NCBI GenBank assembly: GCA_007922195.1
Contig: ML681964.1
Coordinates: forward strand, 8,182,213 to 8,246,212
Reading direction: 5' to 3'
Origin: Podocnemis expansa
Lineage: Eukaryota; Chordata; Testudines; Podocnemididae
DNA length: 64,000 nt
Part shown: positions 12,401 through 24,759 of the stretch, in pieces
Layout: the number at the start of each line of letters is the position of its first letter
Position numbering within the stretch: the first letter of the stretch is position 1
Position numbers and translations under genes: made by a program
Notes under the pieces: model-generated
What the model saw: the letters and a program-made list of their open reading frames with translations, nothing else
Databases searched by the model: none
Told to the model about the DNA's origin: nothing

Positions 12401-14935
12401 CAAGGACCAGGACCTAACTGTGCTGTGCAAACAAAATAAAAAGATGGTCCCTGCTCCAAGAAGCATATAAGCTATGTAATTCAGGCCAGACCCTTCCCAG
12501 GATGTCCAGAGCCATAAGGTTGAATGCAGATCCATGGTAGGCATTGAGGTGCTATTGATTTAAGATTTCCTTTTACTCTGTTGAGGGAGTTTGGACAAGT
12601 AATTCCCATAGTTAACATTTTAAGGTGACAATCCTTCTATATCTCTATATTAGACCATACTTCATAGTAATAGAAATGAAGAATGGGCTCCTTAAAGCAG
12701 GACCAATTAAATTTCATAGCTTCCAGCGGAAATTAAATTTGTGTTTTGTTCCCAAAATACCTTGTCATCTTGAGTTAATTGAAATCTCATGAGAAACAAG
12801 ACTGACCAAGGCCCGACACTGAAACCTTTATTCCTGTTAATACATCACAATGAGTTTTCTGTATTTCAGTGTGTCCATTTGAGAAGAGGGGACCAATTAT
12901 GCTGTTAGCTCCATATAGATGGATGTCTGCAGAACCCATGGTGGAATGGAGACCTTAAGTACTGCAAGAGTTAGGGAAGCAGAATTTTCTCCTAGGGAGA
13001 ATTTTTCTCATGAATTTTGAGTCAGCTAAATTGAGAATAATGACAGTGATTTAATTTAATATTAGAAAAGGACCATTTTCATTAGAGCAGGTCAGATCAT
13101 TGTTCTCCCTTTGTGATCATTTTAATGACAATGCAAAAACTTATCCATTTTTATTTAAATTTTCTTTGGAAAAATTAGAGCACCTGAAATAAAGCTCCCA
13201 TGAGGTACTGTAGTGGCATTTTATAATTGAAGAATTTATTTCCCTCCATCCTCCCAGCCATCCATTCCGTTTATTTGTTGTTTCTTTTTACAGAAACTGG
13301 ATACATTGTTTAAAAATTAGTTGTATAGTCTAAAATCCAATTTTCCATTAAGAAAAACCCAGTGACAGTGGAAAATTGTCAATCAGCCCTAAATAACTTT
13401 ACTGTTATATCAGTCCCAAGATCAAATATGAAGATGAATATTGTATATTGTCACAACAATATAAATCTTTGAAACATTTTCATGGTTTGCTATATAGATC
13501 TACCAACTCTAATACCACAAATAAAAATCACTTAAAGATGTCCTATTTAAGTGAAACTTTAAGTAGAGAAAAATTCTACCCACTCTCTTGTTATATAAGC
13601 AACACAAAGCAAATTGTTTGATTAGATGCATACAATATTTCAGAAAATAAGTCATTTTAAAAAGTGTCTAAGTCAGTACCTTGAAATTTATATCAGTGAT
13701 AGCCAGAGGCCATGAAAAGCATAGCATAACTTCCTCATGTTTCAGTACAAGTTGCATTCCTTTAAATATTTTTATTAAAATTCCAGTTAAAATTTGTTGA
13801 TAAATCAGGAACTTCATTCTTATCAATTTTCTAAAGTAGTCATAAAAAATGAAATGACAGAAATGGTGTCTGATCCAAATAATTTCAACACGCATTTATG
13901 TTGTAACGAAGTGAGAATATTCTGAAATATTTTTATGAATCCTCTGGGCAGCTTAGTTCACCTACATTTTGCATCACTACCTACTGCTATGGGGCAAGGA
14001 CTAAGTTTGTTCCCTGTTCGGGCTAAGAGACATGGGAGTGAGTGTGGCTTAGGTTTCTGAGACTGAATGGGTCATTAAAAAGGACTGGCCAAGGCTGACC
14101 ACTTATCATTGGAAAGCCAAGAAGAGAATGGAAAACCTAGTAATCAGGACAATGAAAGATAGCAACCTATGGCCCAGAGGAAGATAGATTTCCTCCCACC
14201 TCTCAGTTAAGAAGCTGAATAAATAGCCCAGCTTGAGAACAAAAGTGTGTGTGAGGGAAATGATGAGGTGGGTGAAGGATGGTTTGTAAAAGGAGTCTGA
14301 TCCCTCACATGGGAACTAAGGTGGTGAAAGAATGAGACACAGCCTGAGTATGGCATTCATTACAGCTTGGCTGGGGTTCCAAGCTAACCAGGATGGACTT
14401 TGCATGAACCTTCATTTCTCTGTGTTAAGCTAATACTTTCAGATTCTTTATGTCAGAAGACTAATAACTGTTTATGTTGTTTTGAAAAGGCTGCCTGTGA
14501 CACTGTAAATACTCACTGAGAGCATAACCTGGAATTGCTGCCATATGGGCCTACCACATGAGTCTGGCTGGGCTGGATTTTCAGCAGGGAGCCATGGAAT
14601 GAGACACCAGAAGCACATTATACATGGAGGCCATGGGCCTACTCTTGTAGAGTTGTGTGGGTCCTTGGAGCTCACCCACTAGAGTGGTCACTCTTGGGAG
14701 ACTTGTTATAAGCTGGGGTAAACCAGATCCTGTGACCCCATGACACAATGTCAATTTAGAAAAAAATACTGTAGTTTTGAGCAACATACAGTAACAATTT
14801 GTCTCCCAGGACACCAACTAAAAAAGGGCAAGGGTTTTCCTATGTTTACAAAGTTGATGACAATTTATTTCTTGATTGACAGAACAAAAGAGGTAAATGT
14901 AAAGCATTAGTTCCACTTTCTTCAATGGAGTGTTT
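9428..14935. other. AT-rich stretch without recognised genes; one (GTT)n microsatellite
   Basis: No frame here resembles a known protein, and I see no classified transposon. The only distinctive element is the GTT microsatellite listed separately. Confidence 0.5.
12344..12370. repeat. (GTT)n microsatellite
   Basis: About nine uninterrupted GTT units. Confidence 0.9.
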
Positions 14936-15391
14936 TAAAAGCAACGAGAGTCCTATGGCACCTTCTAGACTAACAGATTTCTTCAAGCATAAGCTTTCAT
15001 GGGCTACAAGCCACTTTGTCAGATGCATGAAGTGGAAACTACAGTAGAGAGGTATATATACGTGTGCCAGAATGGAGGAGGACAAGTGTTAGCAAAGGCA
15101 GTTCAGAGAGCAGATGGGGCCCATTCACACCAGTAGATCAAAGGGAGAGAATGTGTGAACAGATGAATCACTTTTTGTAATGTACTAACCATTCAAAGTC
15201 TCTATTCAGACCCACCTTGATGGTGTCAAACTTGCAGATGAGCTCCAATTCTGCAGTTTCACACTGAGCTCTGTTTTTGAAGGTTTTTTTTTGTTTTGTT
15301 TTGTTTTTTTTTAAGTATGGCAACTTTCAAGTCTGCCACTGAGTGTCCATGGAGATTGAAGAGTTTTCCTAAGTGTTTTCCTATTCTACCC
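14936..15391 (-). repeat. Left inverted arm of the PLE
   Basis: This is the reverse complement of 16770-17196. Examples are AAGCATAAGCTTTCATGGGC at 14985-15004 and ATGGCAACTTTCAAGTCTGC at 15318-15337. The identity looks high. A T-rich insertion (TTTTGTTTTGTTTTG) near 15288-15312 interrupts it, opposite the short CAAAAAAG stretch in the right arm. Confidence 0.9.
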
Positions 15392-15393
15392 AA

Positions 15394-16114
15394 TATCCAT
15401 AAACCCGGGGATCCTGGATGCCCCATCATCCTAGGCATTGGCATTCTCACAGCAGGATTGTCTGGCTATGTGGATTCGCTCCTCAGGCCCTCTGCCACCA
15501 GCTCTCCCAATTATCTCTGTGACACAACTGACTTCCTGAAAAAACTACAATTATTTGGTAGTCTCCCAGAAAACACCATCCTAGCCACTATGGATGTAGA
15601 AGCCCTCTACACCAACATTCCTCACAAAGGTGGACTACAAGCCATTAGGAACAGTTTCCCAGATGATAACACAGCCCACCTTGTAACTGAAGTTTGTGAC
15701 TTTGTCCTGACCCACAACTACTTCAGATTTGGGGATGATCTATACCTCCAAATCAACAGCACAGCTATGGGCACCCACATAGCCCCACAGTACGCCAACA
15801 TCTTTATGGCTGACCTAGAACATTGCTTCCTTGCATCTCTTCCACTATTGCATCTCCTTTACCTGCACTACATTGATGACATTTTCATGATCTGGACCCA
15901 CAGGAAAGAGACCTTGAAAGAATTCCACCAAGACTTCAACAATTTTCACCCCACCATCAACCTCAGCCTGGACCAGTCCACACAAGAAATCCACTTCTTG
16001 GACACTACCGTACATATAAGAGATGGACACATTAACACTACCTTATACCACAAACCAACTGACTGCAATGCATACCTACATGCCTCCAGCTTCCACCCGG
16101 GACACATTACATGA
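15394..16114 (+). pseudogene. PLE reverse transcriptase domain (N-terminally truncated)
   Basis: This is the RT of a Penelope-like element, a class related to telomerase. The reading starts abruptly at PNIHKPGDPG after the inverted arm. It continues through LTAGLSGYVDSLLRP, motif A (TMDVEALYTNIP) and AMGTHIAPQYANIFMADLE, with the catalytic YIDDIFMIW near 15871. The thumb region HFLDTTVHI and LYHKPTD follows, and a TGA closes the frame at 16112-16114. Beyond the stop the same reading continues in pieces towards the endonuclease. The catalytic aspartates are present, but the N-terminal third is missing, so it cannot be a working protein. The apparent start inside the T-rich tract is not real. 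Confidence 0.92.
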
Positions 16115-16599
16115 TCCATCTTCTACAGCCAAGCTTTAAGGTACGACCAGATCTGCTCCGATCCTTCAGACAGAGACAAACACCTACAAGATCTCTACCA
16201 GGCATTCCTGTAATTACGGTACCCAGCTGGTGAAGTGAAAAAACAAATTGACAGAGCCAGATGGGTACCCAGGAGCTGCCTACCAGAGGACCAAACTGAC
16301 AGAGAAAACGACAGAACACCTCTGGGTCATCAGCTACAGTACCCAACTTAAATCTCTCCAACACATCATCAAAGATCTACAACCTATCCTCAAAGATGAT
16401 CCCACACTCCCTCAAGCCTTGGGAGGCAGGCCTGTCCTTGCTTACAGATAGCCTCCCAACCCTGAAGCAAATACTCACCAGCAACTGAACACCATACAAC
16501 AGGAACACCAGTGCTGGAACATATCCTTGCAACGAAGCCCATTGCCAATTCTGCTCACACATTGACTCCGAGGATACCATCATGGGGCCCCAACCATAT

Positions 16600-16954
16600 C
16601 AGCCACACCATCAGGGGTTCATTCACCTGGACATCCACTAATGTGGTATAAGCTATCATGTGCCAACAGTGCCCCTCTGCCATGTATATTGGGCAAACTG
16701 GACTGTCCTTGCGTAAAAGGATAAATGGACACAAATCAGACATCAAAAATGGCAGCATCCATAAACCAATAGGAAAACACTTCAACCTCTATGGACACTC
16801 AGTGGCAGACTTGAAAATTGCCATACGTCAAAAAAGAAACTTCAAAAACAGAGTTCAGCGTGAAACTGCAGAGTTGGAGCTCATCTGCAGGTTTGACACC
16901 ATCAGGTTGGGTCTGAATAGAGACTTTGAATGGTTAGCACATTACAAAAAATGA
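16600..16954 (+). pseudogene. PLE GIY-YIG endonuclease domain
   Basis: This is the C-terminal endonuclease of the PLE, which nicks target DNA. It shows IRGSFTW, then a broken VV(stop)AIMCQQCP with TAA at 16649-16651 where the first tyrosine-bearing motif should be. Next come MYIGQTGLSLRKRINGHKSD, IHKPIGKHFNLYGHS and a C-terminal RFDTIRLGLNRDFEWL, ending at 16954. Cysteines before YIG (CQQC) match the linker typical of this family. It belongs with the RT at 15394; the region between them (16115-16600) is coding remnant with several stops. The last third is duplicated in inverted form in the left arm. Confidence 0.9.
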
Positions 16955-17220
16955 TTCATCTGTTCACACATTCTCTCCCTTTGATCTACTGGTGTGAATG
17001 GGCCCCATCTGCTCTCTGAACTGCCTTTGCTAACACTTGCCCTCCTCCATTCTGGCACGTGTATATTTACCTCTTTACTGTAGTTTCCACTTCATGCATC
17101 TGACAAAGTGGGTTGTATCGCATGAAAGCTTATGCTCAAAGAAATCTGTTAGTCTAGAAGGTGCCACAGGACTCTCACTGCTTTTGCTATACACAGACTA
17201 ACACGGCTACTCCTCTGGAA

Positions 17221-18208
17221 AATGGTGTGTTTTTTGTTTTTACCACTTGATTTCTAAATAAAGTTAAATTGAAATCATATAGAATAGTCAAAATGCACCT
17301 CTGATAATATCAGGACACTGTTTTCATTTGTGATTGATTGAATTATTGTTGAATAGGATTTTGTATTGTTGGAAATTGCTTGGTTAAATGAGGACATGCA
17401 GTTGGAAAATTGGAGAATTTTTGGATGAGAACATGTGAGTGAATGGGATTAGATGTTAGGGGACTATTTCTATTTATAGTGGTCTAATTGTTATAGATGG
17501 CTCTCATAGACAGCTGTAGAGATCCTTATTGAACCCAGATGCAACTGGTTTAATGGGCAATTTTAAGATGATGAAGGGGGTTAAATAATACATCCAATGC
17601 TTCAAGACATAGAGAACCCATGGGTATTTGTGAAGGCTTTGGTCCCTGTTGTGAGCAATAAGAGATTAAAGAGCTTAAATTTGATAAAGCATCTTGCATT
17701 GAGTCTTAAAGATGAATTGCAATGTGATGTCATTGGCTGATAAGATTATCAATCTCCATAATGTGACTACCAAATAAGGTTCTTGATTTTTGCATGCACA
17801 GCCTAGACCAGACCAAATTATGTCATAAGATCAGTGAACTTCAGGAAAGTTAATTCTGCTCATGCTAATGGCATTTTGCATTTGACATAGGGAATAACTA
17901 AATAGAAAAGTGGGTTTTTTAAATGAGTTAGCTTTGCATAGGTTGAGAGTAAAAAAGGGCAGACTGCTCTGCTACAGTTTAATATTTTCGGAGTGAGATA
18001 ATGAAAAACATATTAAACCCCGTATTGGGATTCCTATTCTGGGTGACTTGGAATATCCATGTAGTCATTACTCTTATGATGTCCATGAGAGTCCAAAACA
18101 ATTTTTGGCTATCACATCAAGCTGGATTTATTTCAAAACTGTCTCATCTTGGATTCAAGATTGAGGTGATGAATATATCTTGGTCACTGTTCATGGATTC
18201 ATGATTAT
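17221..18208. other. AT-rich stretch without recognised features
   Basis: No gene, RNA or classified repeat is visible to me. Confidence 0.5.
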
Positions 18209-18478
18209 GAGGGCTGGTTTACACTGTTGGTGGTGGCTGGCATTACATAGGTTGCATATCTCTCAAAAATATACTTGTGTTGACTTACGACAGCATCTGC
18301 ACAGTACTGCATTGACAGGAATCATCCACCCATTGATGCAACCTTTTTCCTTTCAGGGAGATGGACTAATGGTGTTGATTGGAGAGCCCCATCTTCTATT
18401 CATTGAGCAGGTCTACATAACCTGATCATTTAATCCTGCTTCATTGATTGCTGCAGTGTCTGCAATGTAGACATAATG
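18209..18478. mobile_element. Probable MITE, 'GGGCTGGTTTACACT' family
   Basis: The left end GGGCTGGTTTACACTG and the complement of the right end TTATGTCTACATTG are similar inverted termini. The interior keeps hairpin remnants but has no coding capacity. The family resembles the elements at 44924-45145 and 45622-46255. I could not fix a target duplication. Confidence 0.5.
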
Positions 18479-19929
18479 TGAGAGGAGTGGTCCATGAAAC
18501 CATGGCTTAGTGCATTTTTTTGACCAAATGTGGTGTTTTCTTCCCTCTGTCCTCCACGGCGGCGATTGGGGTAGGGGAGTTCCATGATGCTTAAACAGTT
18601 TGCAAGTCAATGTGGTCAAATTGTGTTGGTATATGCCTCTCAGGTCCTCACCTCCAAAAAGCAAAGCAAAAATAAAAAAAAAATGTTTTATTTCAATATT
18701 TTCAAAAAAAGTTTGTTTTCCATTTGAAATTATTTTATCTTGAAATATCCTTTAATTTTACTAAAGTTAAGTAAAATGTTAAAAATGCTGAAATAATTTT
18801 GATTTATTTTTTCTCTATTCAAAATGGCCTGCAAAGCAAACAATACATTATTTGCATAGGTCCATGAAACAGTCAGTGAAGGTGGGGGGGTGGGAACCCT
18901 GAGAATCCCTAGTTTTACTGGACTCAAGTCTGTTCAAACTCTCAAGCCTGCTGTGCTGCAAATTTAGTTTGATTATAAAATAATGGGAGGTGTGAGGTAT
19001 TGCAGAAGGTATAGGTCACTTTGGGGGTAACAATTTTATTGAATTCTTTAATTAGATTTATGGTTGCAAATCCCTTGGGATTAATTTGTGAATTATTTTG
19101 GTTTTTTAAATTAGTTTTCTGCACATGGGCTAAGAGATGCTTAATGAGATCATTTTATAAACTTAAAAAAATATACACACCCACAAAATAAATATAGACA
19201 CACACATGCTTAATCACAGAATGTTGACCCGTGTATTGCTCAATTTTTTAAATGTATTTATTAATAAACTTAAAATCTGCATAAATGGCCTTATTCTGTT
19301 CCCAATGAGATGAGTGGGAGATTTCCTGTAGCTTCTTAGTGGAAGCAAGCTCAGGTGCATATTGTGAATTTGTGTCTCTTCAAGTATTATTTATTTTAAA
19401 AAAAAAAAATTTAGCTCACCTCAGAAACAAAAGTAGTTCTCTTTGGTGCACTATTACAAGGTAACTATCCTAATAGCTAATAGATTGATTCACAGTAACA
19501 AGAATAACAAGTTTCTTATGTTTCAGATGTCACATGCCTAATATACTCAAACTTTGGTTCTATATGTTAAAATAGTTCCACAGATACTCACTGGTGCTGG
19601 TATTAGGTCATGAGAAGAAAAGTGAAGAAGTTGAGTCGAAATTCTCAACAAGCTTTTTTTTTTCACAATTCATACAATTATCCTTCAAAATGCAATTAAG
19701 TATTGCGGTCATGGAGCACATTGAATATCCTGTTATTAAATGATCTGCGTAAACATATTAAGCATTTGAATGAAATCCTAATCTGAGAAGTTATGAAAAG
19801 TTCCAGAGTTCTCCCTCCACCCTCTGGAGAAAAAAAAAAAAAAAAAAGCCTGAACTCCATACATTATTTTATCTAGATACTGGAGAAAGACACATTTAAA
19901 ACTGCATAACAGCATCTTTAGTCCTAATA
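18479..19929. other. AT-rich stretch without recognised genes
   Basis: Nothing is identifiable. There are short A and T runs and a poly-A tract of about 17 bases near 19830. Confidence 0.5.
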
Positions 19930-20358
19930 CAAAGGAAAATAAGTAGTCTTTGTGCAATTTATGGCTCTGGAGCCTCATGCAGCTCTTTGGCTGCCTCCTT
20001 GTGGCTCTGAGGTCCTGGTTCCAGGCCTGCCACCCCACCAGTAAGGGACCTATGGACAACGCACCCCTGGCTCCAGACCCTCCCCCACCACTGAGGGATC
20101 CTGCAGACAGTCCTCTCCAGGCTCTGTCCCCTACCCCAGCACCTAGGGGACCCTGCAGGTGGCCCATGCTAGACCCCCCCAACCACTGGAAACCCTTCAG
20201 GGGGCACACTCCTTCTTCAGTGCTTCCCCCTACGAGGGTACCCTGGCCCAGTTCCCTCCCACCCCCTACCAGGTGGTTACACCAATTTTATCTCTCAAAA
20301 CACTTGGTTATTGAAGGAATTTTTAAAAATGGCTCATCTTTTGGGTTGCCAACCCCTG
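19930..20358. mobile_element. Probable non-autonomous hAT element (GC-rich interior)
   Basis: The right end GGGTTGCCAACCCCTG has the common hAT terminus CAGGGGTTGGCAACCC on the other strand. The interior starts with GTGCAATTTATGGCTC and ends with AATGGCTCATC, a subterminal inverted pair. Flanks TCCTAATA (19922-19929) and GCTTAATA (20359-20366) match at 6 of 8 bases. The left terminus is poorly conserved, so that boundary is tentative. The 143-codon frames on both strands are Pro/Gly-rich shadows and not genes. Confidence 0.5.
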
Positions 20359-20399
20359 GCTTAATATATAAAACAGACTAGACATTAAACCATGAATAG

Positions 20400-20838
20400 G
20401 GTTTGGATAGAGGACTGGACCACATGATTTATGAGGGAGGGCTGAGAGAACCAGGCTTGTTTAGTTTGCAGAAGACAAGAGTGAGGAGGGATTTTGATAG
20501 CAGCCTTTCACTACTTGAAAGGGGGTTCCAGGGAGGATGGACTAGGCTGTTTTCACTGGTGTCAGATGAAAGAACTAGGAACAATGCTCTGAAGTTGCAG
20601 TGGGGGAGATCTATGTTGGATATTATAGTGAAAAAGTGTTTCAGTATGCAGGTGGTGAAGCACTAGAATGAGTTACTGAGGGAGGTGGTGAAATCTCCAT
20701 TCTTAGAGATTTTATAAAGCAACTTGATGAAGTCCTGGCTGGGATGAGTTAGTTGGTGGTCGTCCTGCATTGAGCAGGAAACTGGGCTGGATGATGTCCT
20801 GAGATCCTTTCCAGCCCTAATCATGTGTGATTGTATGA
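20400..20838 (+). mobile_element. CR1 LINE 3' fragment, decayed
   Basis: Readable CR1 C-terminal RT words appear (LREPGLFSLQKTRVRRDF near 20440, then VVKH at the equivalent of the first copy's C-terminus). The CR1 3' UTR follows, with GGCTGGATGATGTCCTGAGA near 20786 and CCAGCCCTAATCATGTGTG. The terminal ATTCTATG repeat is eroded to ATTGTATGAT. Several frameshifts are present. Confidence 0.85.
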
Positions 20839-21079
20839 TACCTCTCAGAAATCTACCTATTGGTCTAAAAATAATGTGTAGTGACATTTTTTAAATGTGC
20901 ACTGAACTTTGAGCACTATTGCATCAGTGAAAAAAAATATCGATCCACTGAATATTAAACCAGTACCATTAGTTTCCAGTGCCACTGCCCGGAAACTAGG
21001 ATATTTTTCTCTATAAAGGTCTGTAGTGTAGCTGACCCTAATAAGATCTCAGAGGAATAAGAGATGGTAGATAGCCAGC

Positions 21080-21480
21080 GCTGAATGCACAGCTATCTTC
21101 CGTCCTCCTCTGGCCAGCACTGTGCTGCACCAGGTCTGTTGTTTTACCTGCTCCCAGTCCTGTACCATGTTGCAGCTGCACTGCCCCCATCTCCCAGTGC
21201 TGTGCCGTGCTGCTCTGGGCTTGGGGCTTGGATTGGGACTGCGCTGTCCCCTCTGTGCTGGTGCTGCATCATGCTGCTGTAGGGGCTGCTTCCATCACTC
21301 ATCTCCTCCCCACTGGTGCTGTGCCTGGTGTTGTAGTGCCCCCTTCTGCCCTGCAACCACTCTATGACCCTGCTGATTCTCCACGCCCACCCACTCCCAG
21401 CCCCCTTAGCTCTCCTCCCTCCACTCTGACCCCAAGCTGGCCCTCTGCAACGCTGACTGGCCCACCTGCAAATTTTATTT
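21080..21480. repeat. C/T-rich, CTGC-rich tract of unknown origin
   Basis: Repeated short words such as TGCTGCA, CAGTCCTGTACC and CCTCTGTGCTGG give a loosely tandem, GC-rich block. It ends where recognisable PLE sequence starts. Overlapping frames of up to 118 codons on both strands are compositional and show no domain. Confidence 0.4.
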
Positions 21481-22311
21481 CCCTCTCCTATACAAGACAA
21501 TCCTCCACTCTCTCTAACTTTGGGAGGTAGATCACCCTTCGTTTACAGACAGCTCCCCAACCTTAAGCAAATACTCACCAGCAGCTACACACTCTGCAAC
21601 AGAAACACTAAATCACACCTATCCCTTCAACAAAGCCTGTTGCCAACTCTGCTTGCATATCTACTCAAGCGACACCATCATAGGACCTATTCAAGTCAGC
21701 CGCTCCATCAGGGGCTCATTCACCTGCCCATCTTCCCCTGTGAGCCATTGTGAGCCAGCAATGCCATGTGCTTTGTACATTGGCCAAACTGGACTGTCTG
21801 TGCAAAAGAATAAATGGGCACAATTTATTGACATCAAGGATGGTAACATTCTAAAACCAACAGGGGAACACTTCAGCCTCCCCAGACATTCTGTAAAAGA
21901 CATGACCATAATAGTGCTTCAGTAGAAAAACTTTAAAAACAGGGTCCAATACGAAATGGTGGAACTGGAATCCATATACAAACAATATCAAACTAGGTTT
22001 GAATAGGGACCTAGAATGGCTAACTTGTTACCAAAAGTGACTCACATTTTTGCAGCCTCATCTATTGTTCCACACTGTTGGAATCAAAACAACTTGCTTG
22101 ATTTGCTGAAAAAGTCTGAACTGACCTTGTGATGTAGACTCTGCATTTATATATTCATGTATATACTGTAATTTCCATTTCATGCATCTGAGAAAGTGGG
22201 ATTTTCTCCCATGAAAGCATGTGATAGATAAATTTGTTAGTCTTTAAAAGTGCCACAGGACTCCCTGTTTGTTTTGCTGAAGTAGACTAACCCAGCTACC
22301 CCTCTAAAACT
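21480..22311 (+). mobile_element. Second Penelope-like element, 3' part
   Basis: This contains a GIY-YIG endonuclease remnant and a complete 3' tail ending in AGACTAACCCAGCTACC near 22300. It is more diverged than the copy at 14936 and lacks a left inverted arm. Its tail has CTGAGAA instead of CTGATGA, so the ribozyme core is broken. Confidence 0.88.
21650..22038 (+). pseudogene. PLE GIY-YIG endonuclease remnant
   Basis: The reading SIRGSFTC, ALYIGQTGLSVQKNKWAQF and DIKDGNILKPTGEHFSLPRHS parallels the endonuclease at 16600-16954. A TAG near 21923 interrupts it. After that the matching C-terminal region (a degraded IKLGLNRDLEWL) runs to about 22035. The YIG motif is kept. It is a dead copy of the same protein family. 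Confidence 0.88.
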
Positions 22312-24449
22312 TGTAGCCTGTGTGTGGTTACTTTATGGAAAAAACATCATATGTGCATTGAGTATGGGAAAAGTCCCACATTTCTGATTTAAAATTACTG
22401 CAACTTCTAAAAGGCCAATTTCTAATCCCCTTGTTCATGTTGAATAGTTATATGAAATCCATAGGACTAATTGCAGAGCAATGTTACTAGCCCCATTGTA
22501 AATTTCTATGTTGTGTGAGTAAGGTGGCAAAATCTATTACAAAACAGTTCAATAGTTTTCAGTGACAATTTTTAGCTTTCAGTGCTCTCCAGAGTCTGTA
22601 CTTGGAGAAAACATATCCTGAATGGCTGAGATGTAGTGGTTTGAATCACAAACAGTAACTATGCTATGCTCATCCTTGTGGGAGTCCAGTACACTCTCCT
22701 TTATACTCTTACCTGCAAACATTTCAGGTGGTTAAAGCAGGACTTAGAACCTTTGAGTTTGGCTTATGCACTTCGCCATGGATTGAGACAGAGGACAGAT
22801 GGGCTGCAATAGATTGGCACTGTGGCTGTATGGGTCTCTCAGATTAGGCCAATCCATTTCTCCACTGAGCGGTGGGCAGGTCAAACGTAAGTGGTGCTGC
22901 AGTGCCATGGCACAATGCCATGCAGTTGGGGATGTAGGCAAACTGCCCTTCAACTAGAAGTGGGGATTTGGGGGGGGGGGGGGACTAGGAGAGTCCTGAA
23001 AAACCTGGGACCACTGGGGTTAGAATACTCTTTGATTCTGATTTCATACATTTCTGTTTTCTTTTACATTCACCACATAAGTTGCAACATTGGCTATTGT
23101 TATGTACTCATAAGTAGAATATCTGCTTTTAAAGGTGAGGGATTTCAATGTTCAGTAGGCTGGATTGAGTCTCATGTGATGTGGATTTTGGCCCTGAGTC
23201 TGAAAGATACTTGAGCAGCAGATTCAATAATATTACTACTTGGAGGCTCTCCTTTTCTCTTTGCTTTTCTTTCTCTCCCTCACAGGGATGTTATGTAGAT
23301 AAATTCCTTAAGAGTTTTAAGGCACAGATGCAATGTTGATTGGGTCCATATCACTTCAGACAAGATTGCTCCTCAAAACATATTTCTCCTAGCGATCAAA
23401 ATATTTATTATAAATCAAATGCTCTAAATGCTTAGCTAGGACCTGTACTGTGAATATGTGTTAAGAGTCATCACACTTTTCTTTAAATGAAAAGAATAAA
23501 CACAAAACCAGGCTAAAATCTTTGCATGTTGTGAATCCATGTCTAATGGCACATTAAATTTCATTTACATTTGACTATTGATCTTAAGTACTAGTTTTTA
23601 AAATATAACCAAGTAAACAAACCTTCAGGAAAGAAAGACATGAGACTTTTCTGATCATGAAAATCAGCAGCACATAGCCAGATTCCTTGTGATAGAGAGA
23701 AATATATTTCAGTAATGTGCTTAAAAGGCAACTATTAGTTTTATTTTTTTTTTAGCTAAGCTACTAAAATAATAATCATACATAAAGGAGTACTTCACAC
23801 AAGCTCAGGAAATTATATTCAGAGATTTAGCTGGGGAATTTGGTTCTGGTTTGAAAGATAACGTTCATTTATACATACAAAAATATTTAGTTCATTAGCA
23901 TACTACTATTCTGCAGACACTGAAAAGCCTTAAAGCCCAAAAAATTACTTAGATGTAACTTGGTTTTATGAATTACCATGCACTAAAGATATAAATGGTC
24001 TTATTATTCTGTCACATCTAGTGTTGTACTGTTCCAGAATGTAGCAGTTGAACAATAGGAGGCATTCTAAAATTGCTTTTATCACGAGTGTACCGGCATA
24101 GCTTGATTCTGAGATAATATATTGACTGTAAGTGGATATGTGATTTTAAGACACTTGGCAAAAGTGCAAAACTTTGGATTAAAGCCTTTTGAATGCTTCC
24201 AACTTGTAATTATTGTGTTCCATGAACTGAAGCTTTTATGTGTTTTATAATGAAAATAACTATGAACAAAATAAAAATAATCTAGCCATTTTGAGTGAAT
24301 GAGGAAACTGGACAGACCAAAAAGTGCTAGCATCTTGCTGTAATCACTCAGAGTCTAATTTTTTCAGTTGCTTGAATCAGTCTATAAAAAAAATTACATA
24401 GAAAAGTTTTCCAGATGAGGTGACCTTAAGGGAAGACCCTGGGGGGGGG
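22312..24449. other. AT-rich stretch without recognised genes
   Basis: Nothing is recognised. There is a G run of about 13 bases at 22971-22983 and another at 24441-24450, just before the inverted duplication. Confidence 0.5.
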
Positions 24450-24759
24450 GTACTTCACATTGGTAGGACTTCTTGTACTAGGAATTTTAAAACACTTGAA
24501 TGAGTATTTTTGCAAAAGGTTGGATGGCCAGTGTAGAGGGTGCAACATCATGAGCACATGGAAGTGGGATCTTCTCCCACGAAAGCTCATGCAAAAAATA
24601 AAGTGCCACACAACTGCTTGTTGGTTTTTTACTAGACTAGACTAACACGGCTATGCCTTTTGAAATTGACAGTTATCCTGGCCATCCAACCTTTCACAAA
24701 CAAATATACTCAAGTGTTTTAAAATTCCTCATAAAAGAAGCCCTACCAATGTGAAGAAC
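24450..24759. repeat. Inverted duplication (about 83-base arms) around a PLE tail
   Basis: The left arm 24450-24533 and right arm 24677-24759 are reverse complements with small indels. Shared words include TTCACATTGGTAGG, GGAATTTTAAAACACTTGA and GGTTGGATGGCCAG. Between them lies a PLE tail (24540-24660). The arms do not match the other PLE tails in this window. Confidence 0.85.
24540..24660 (+). mobile_element. Penelope-like element 3' tail (orphan)
   Basis: AAGTGGGATCTTCTCCCACG, then AAAGCTCATGC, AAGTGCCACACAACTG and AGACTAACACGGCTATGCC are PLE tail words. The stem II and GAAA parts of the hammerhead-like core are intact, but CTGATGA is missing. Confidence 0.8.

Larger units (their letters stand above)
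14936..17220 (+). mobile_element. Penelope-like retroelement, 5'-truncated, with inverted copy of its 3' end at the left
   Basis: Two coding blocks (RT at 15394-16111, GIY-YIG endonuclease at 16600-16954) are followed by a 3' UTR ending at ACACAGACTAACACGGCTAC near 17205. The left arm 14936-15391 is the inverted counterpart of the right arm 16770-17196. It contains the complement of the last part of the endonuclease frame and of the tail. Such inverted terminal copies are a known feature of Penelope elements. The left arm lacks the last roughly 25 bases of the tail and joins directly to the middle of the RT. Confidence 0.92.

Noticed and set aside
19778..20381. 143-codon frames on both strands
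   Set aside because: GC-rich interior of a probable hAT element; no domain.
21144..21530. 107-118-codon frames on both strands
   Set aside because: Compositional frames in a CTGC-rich tract just before PLE sequence.
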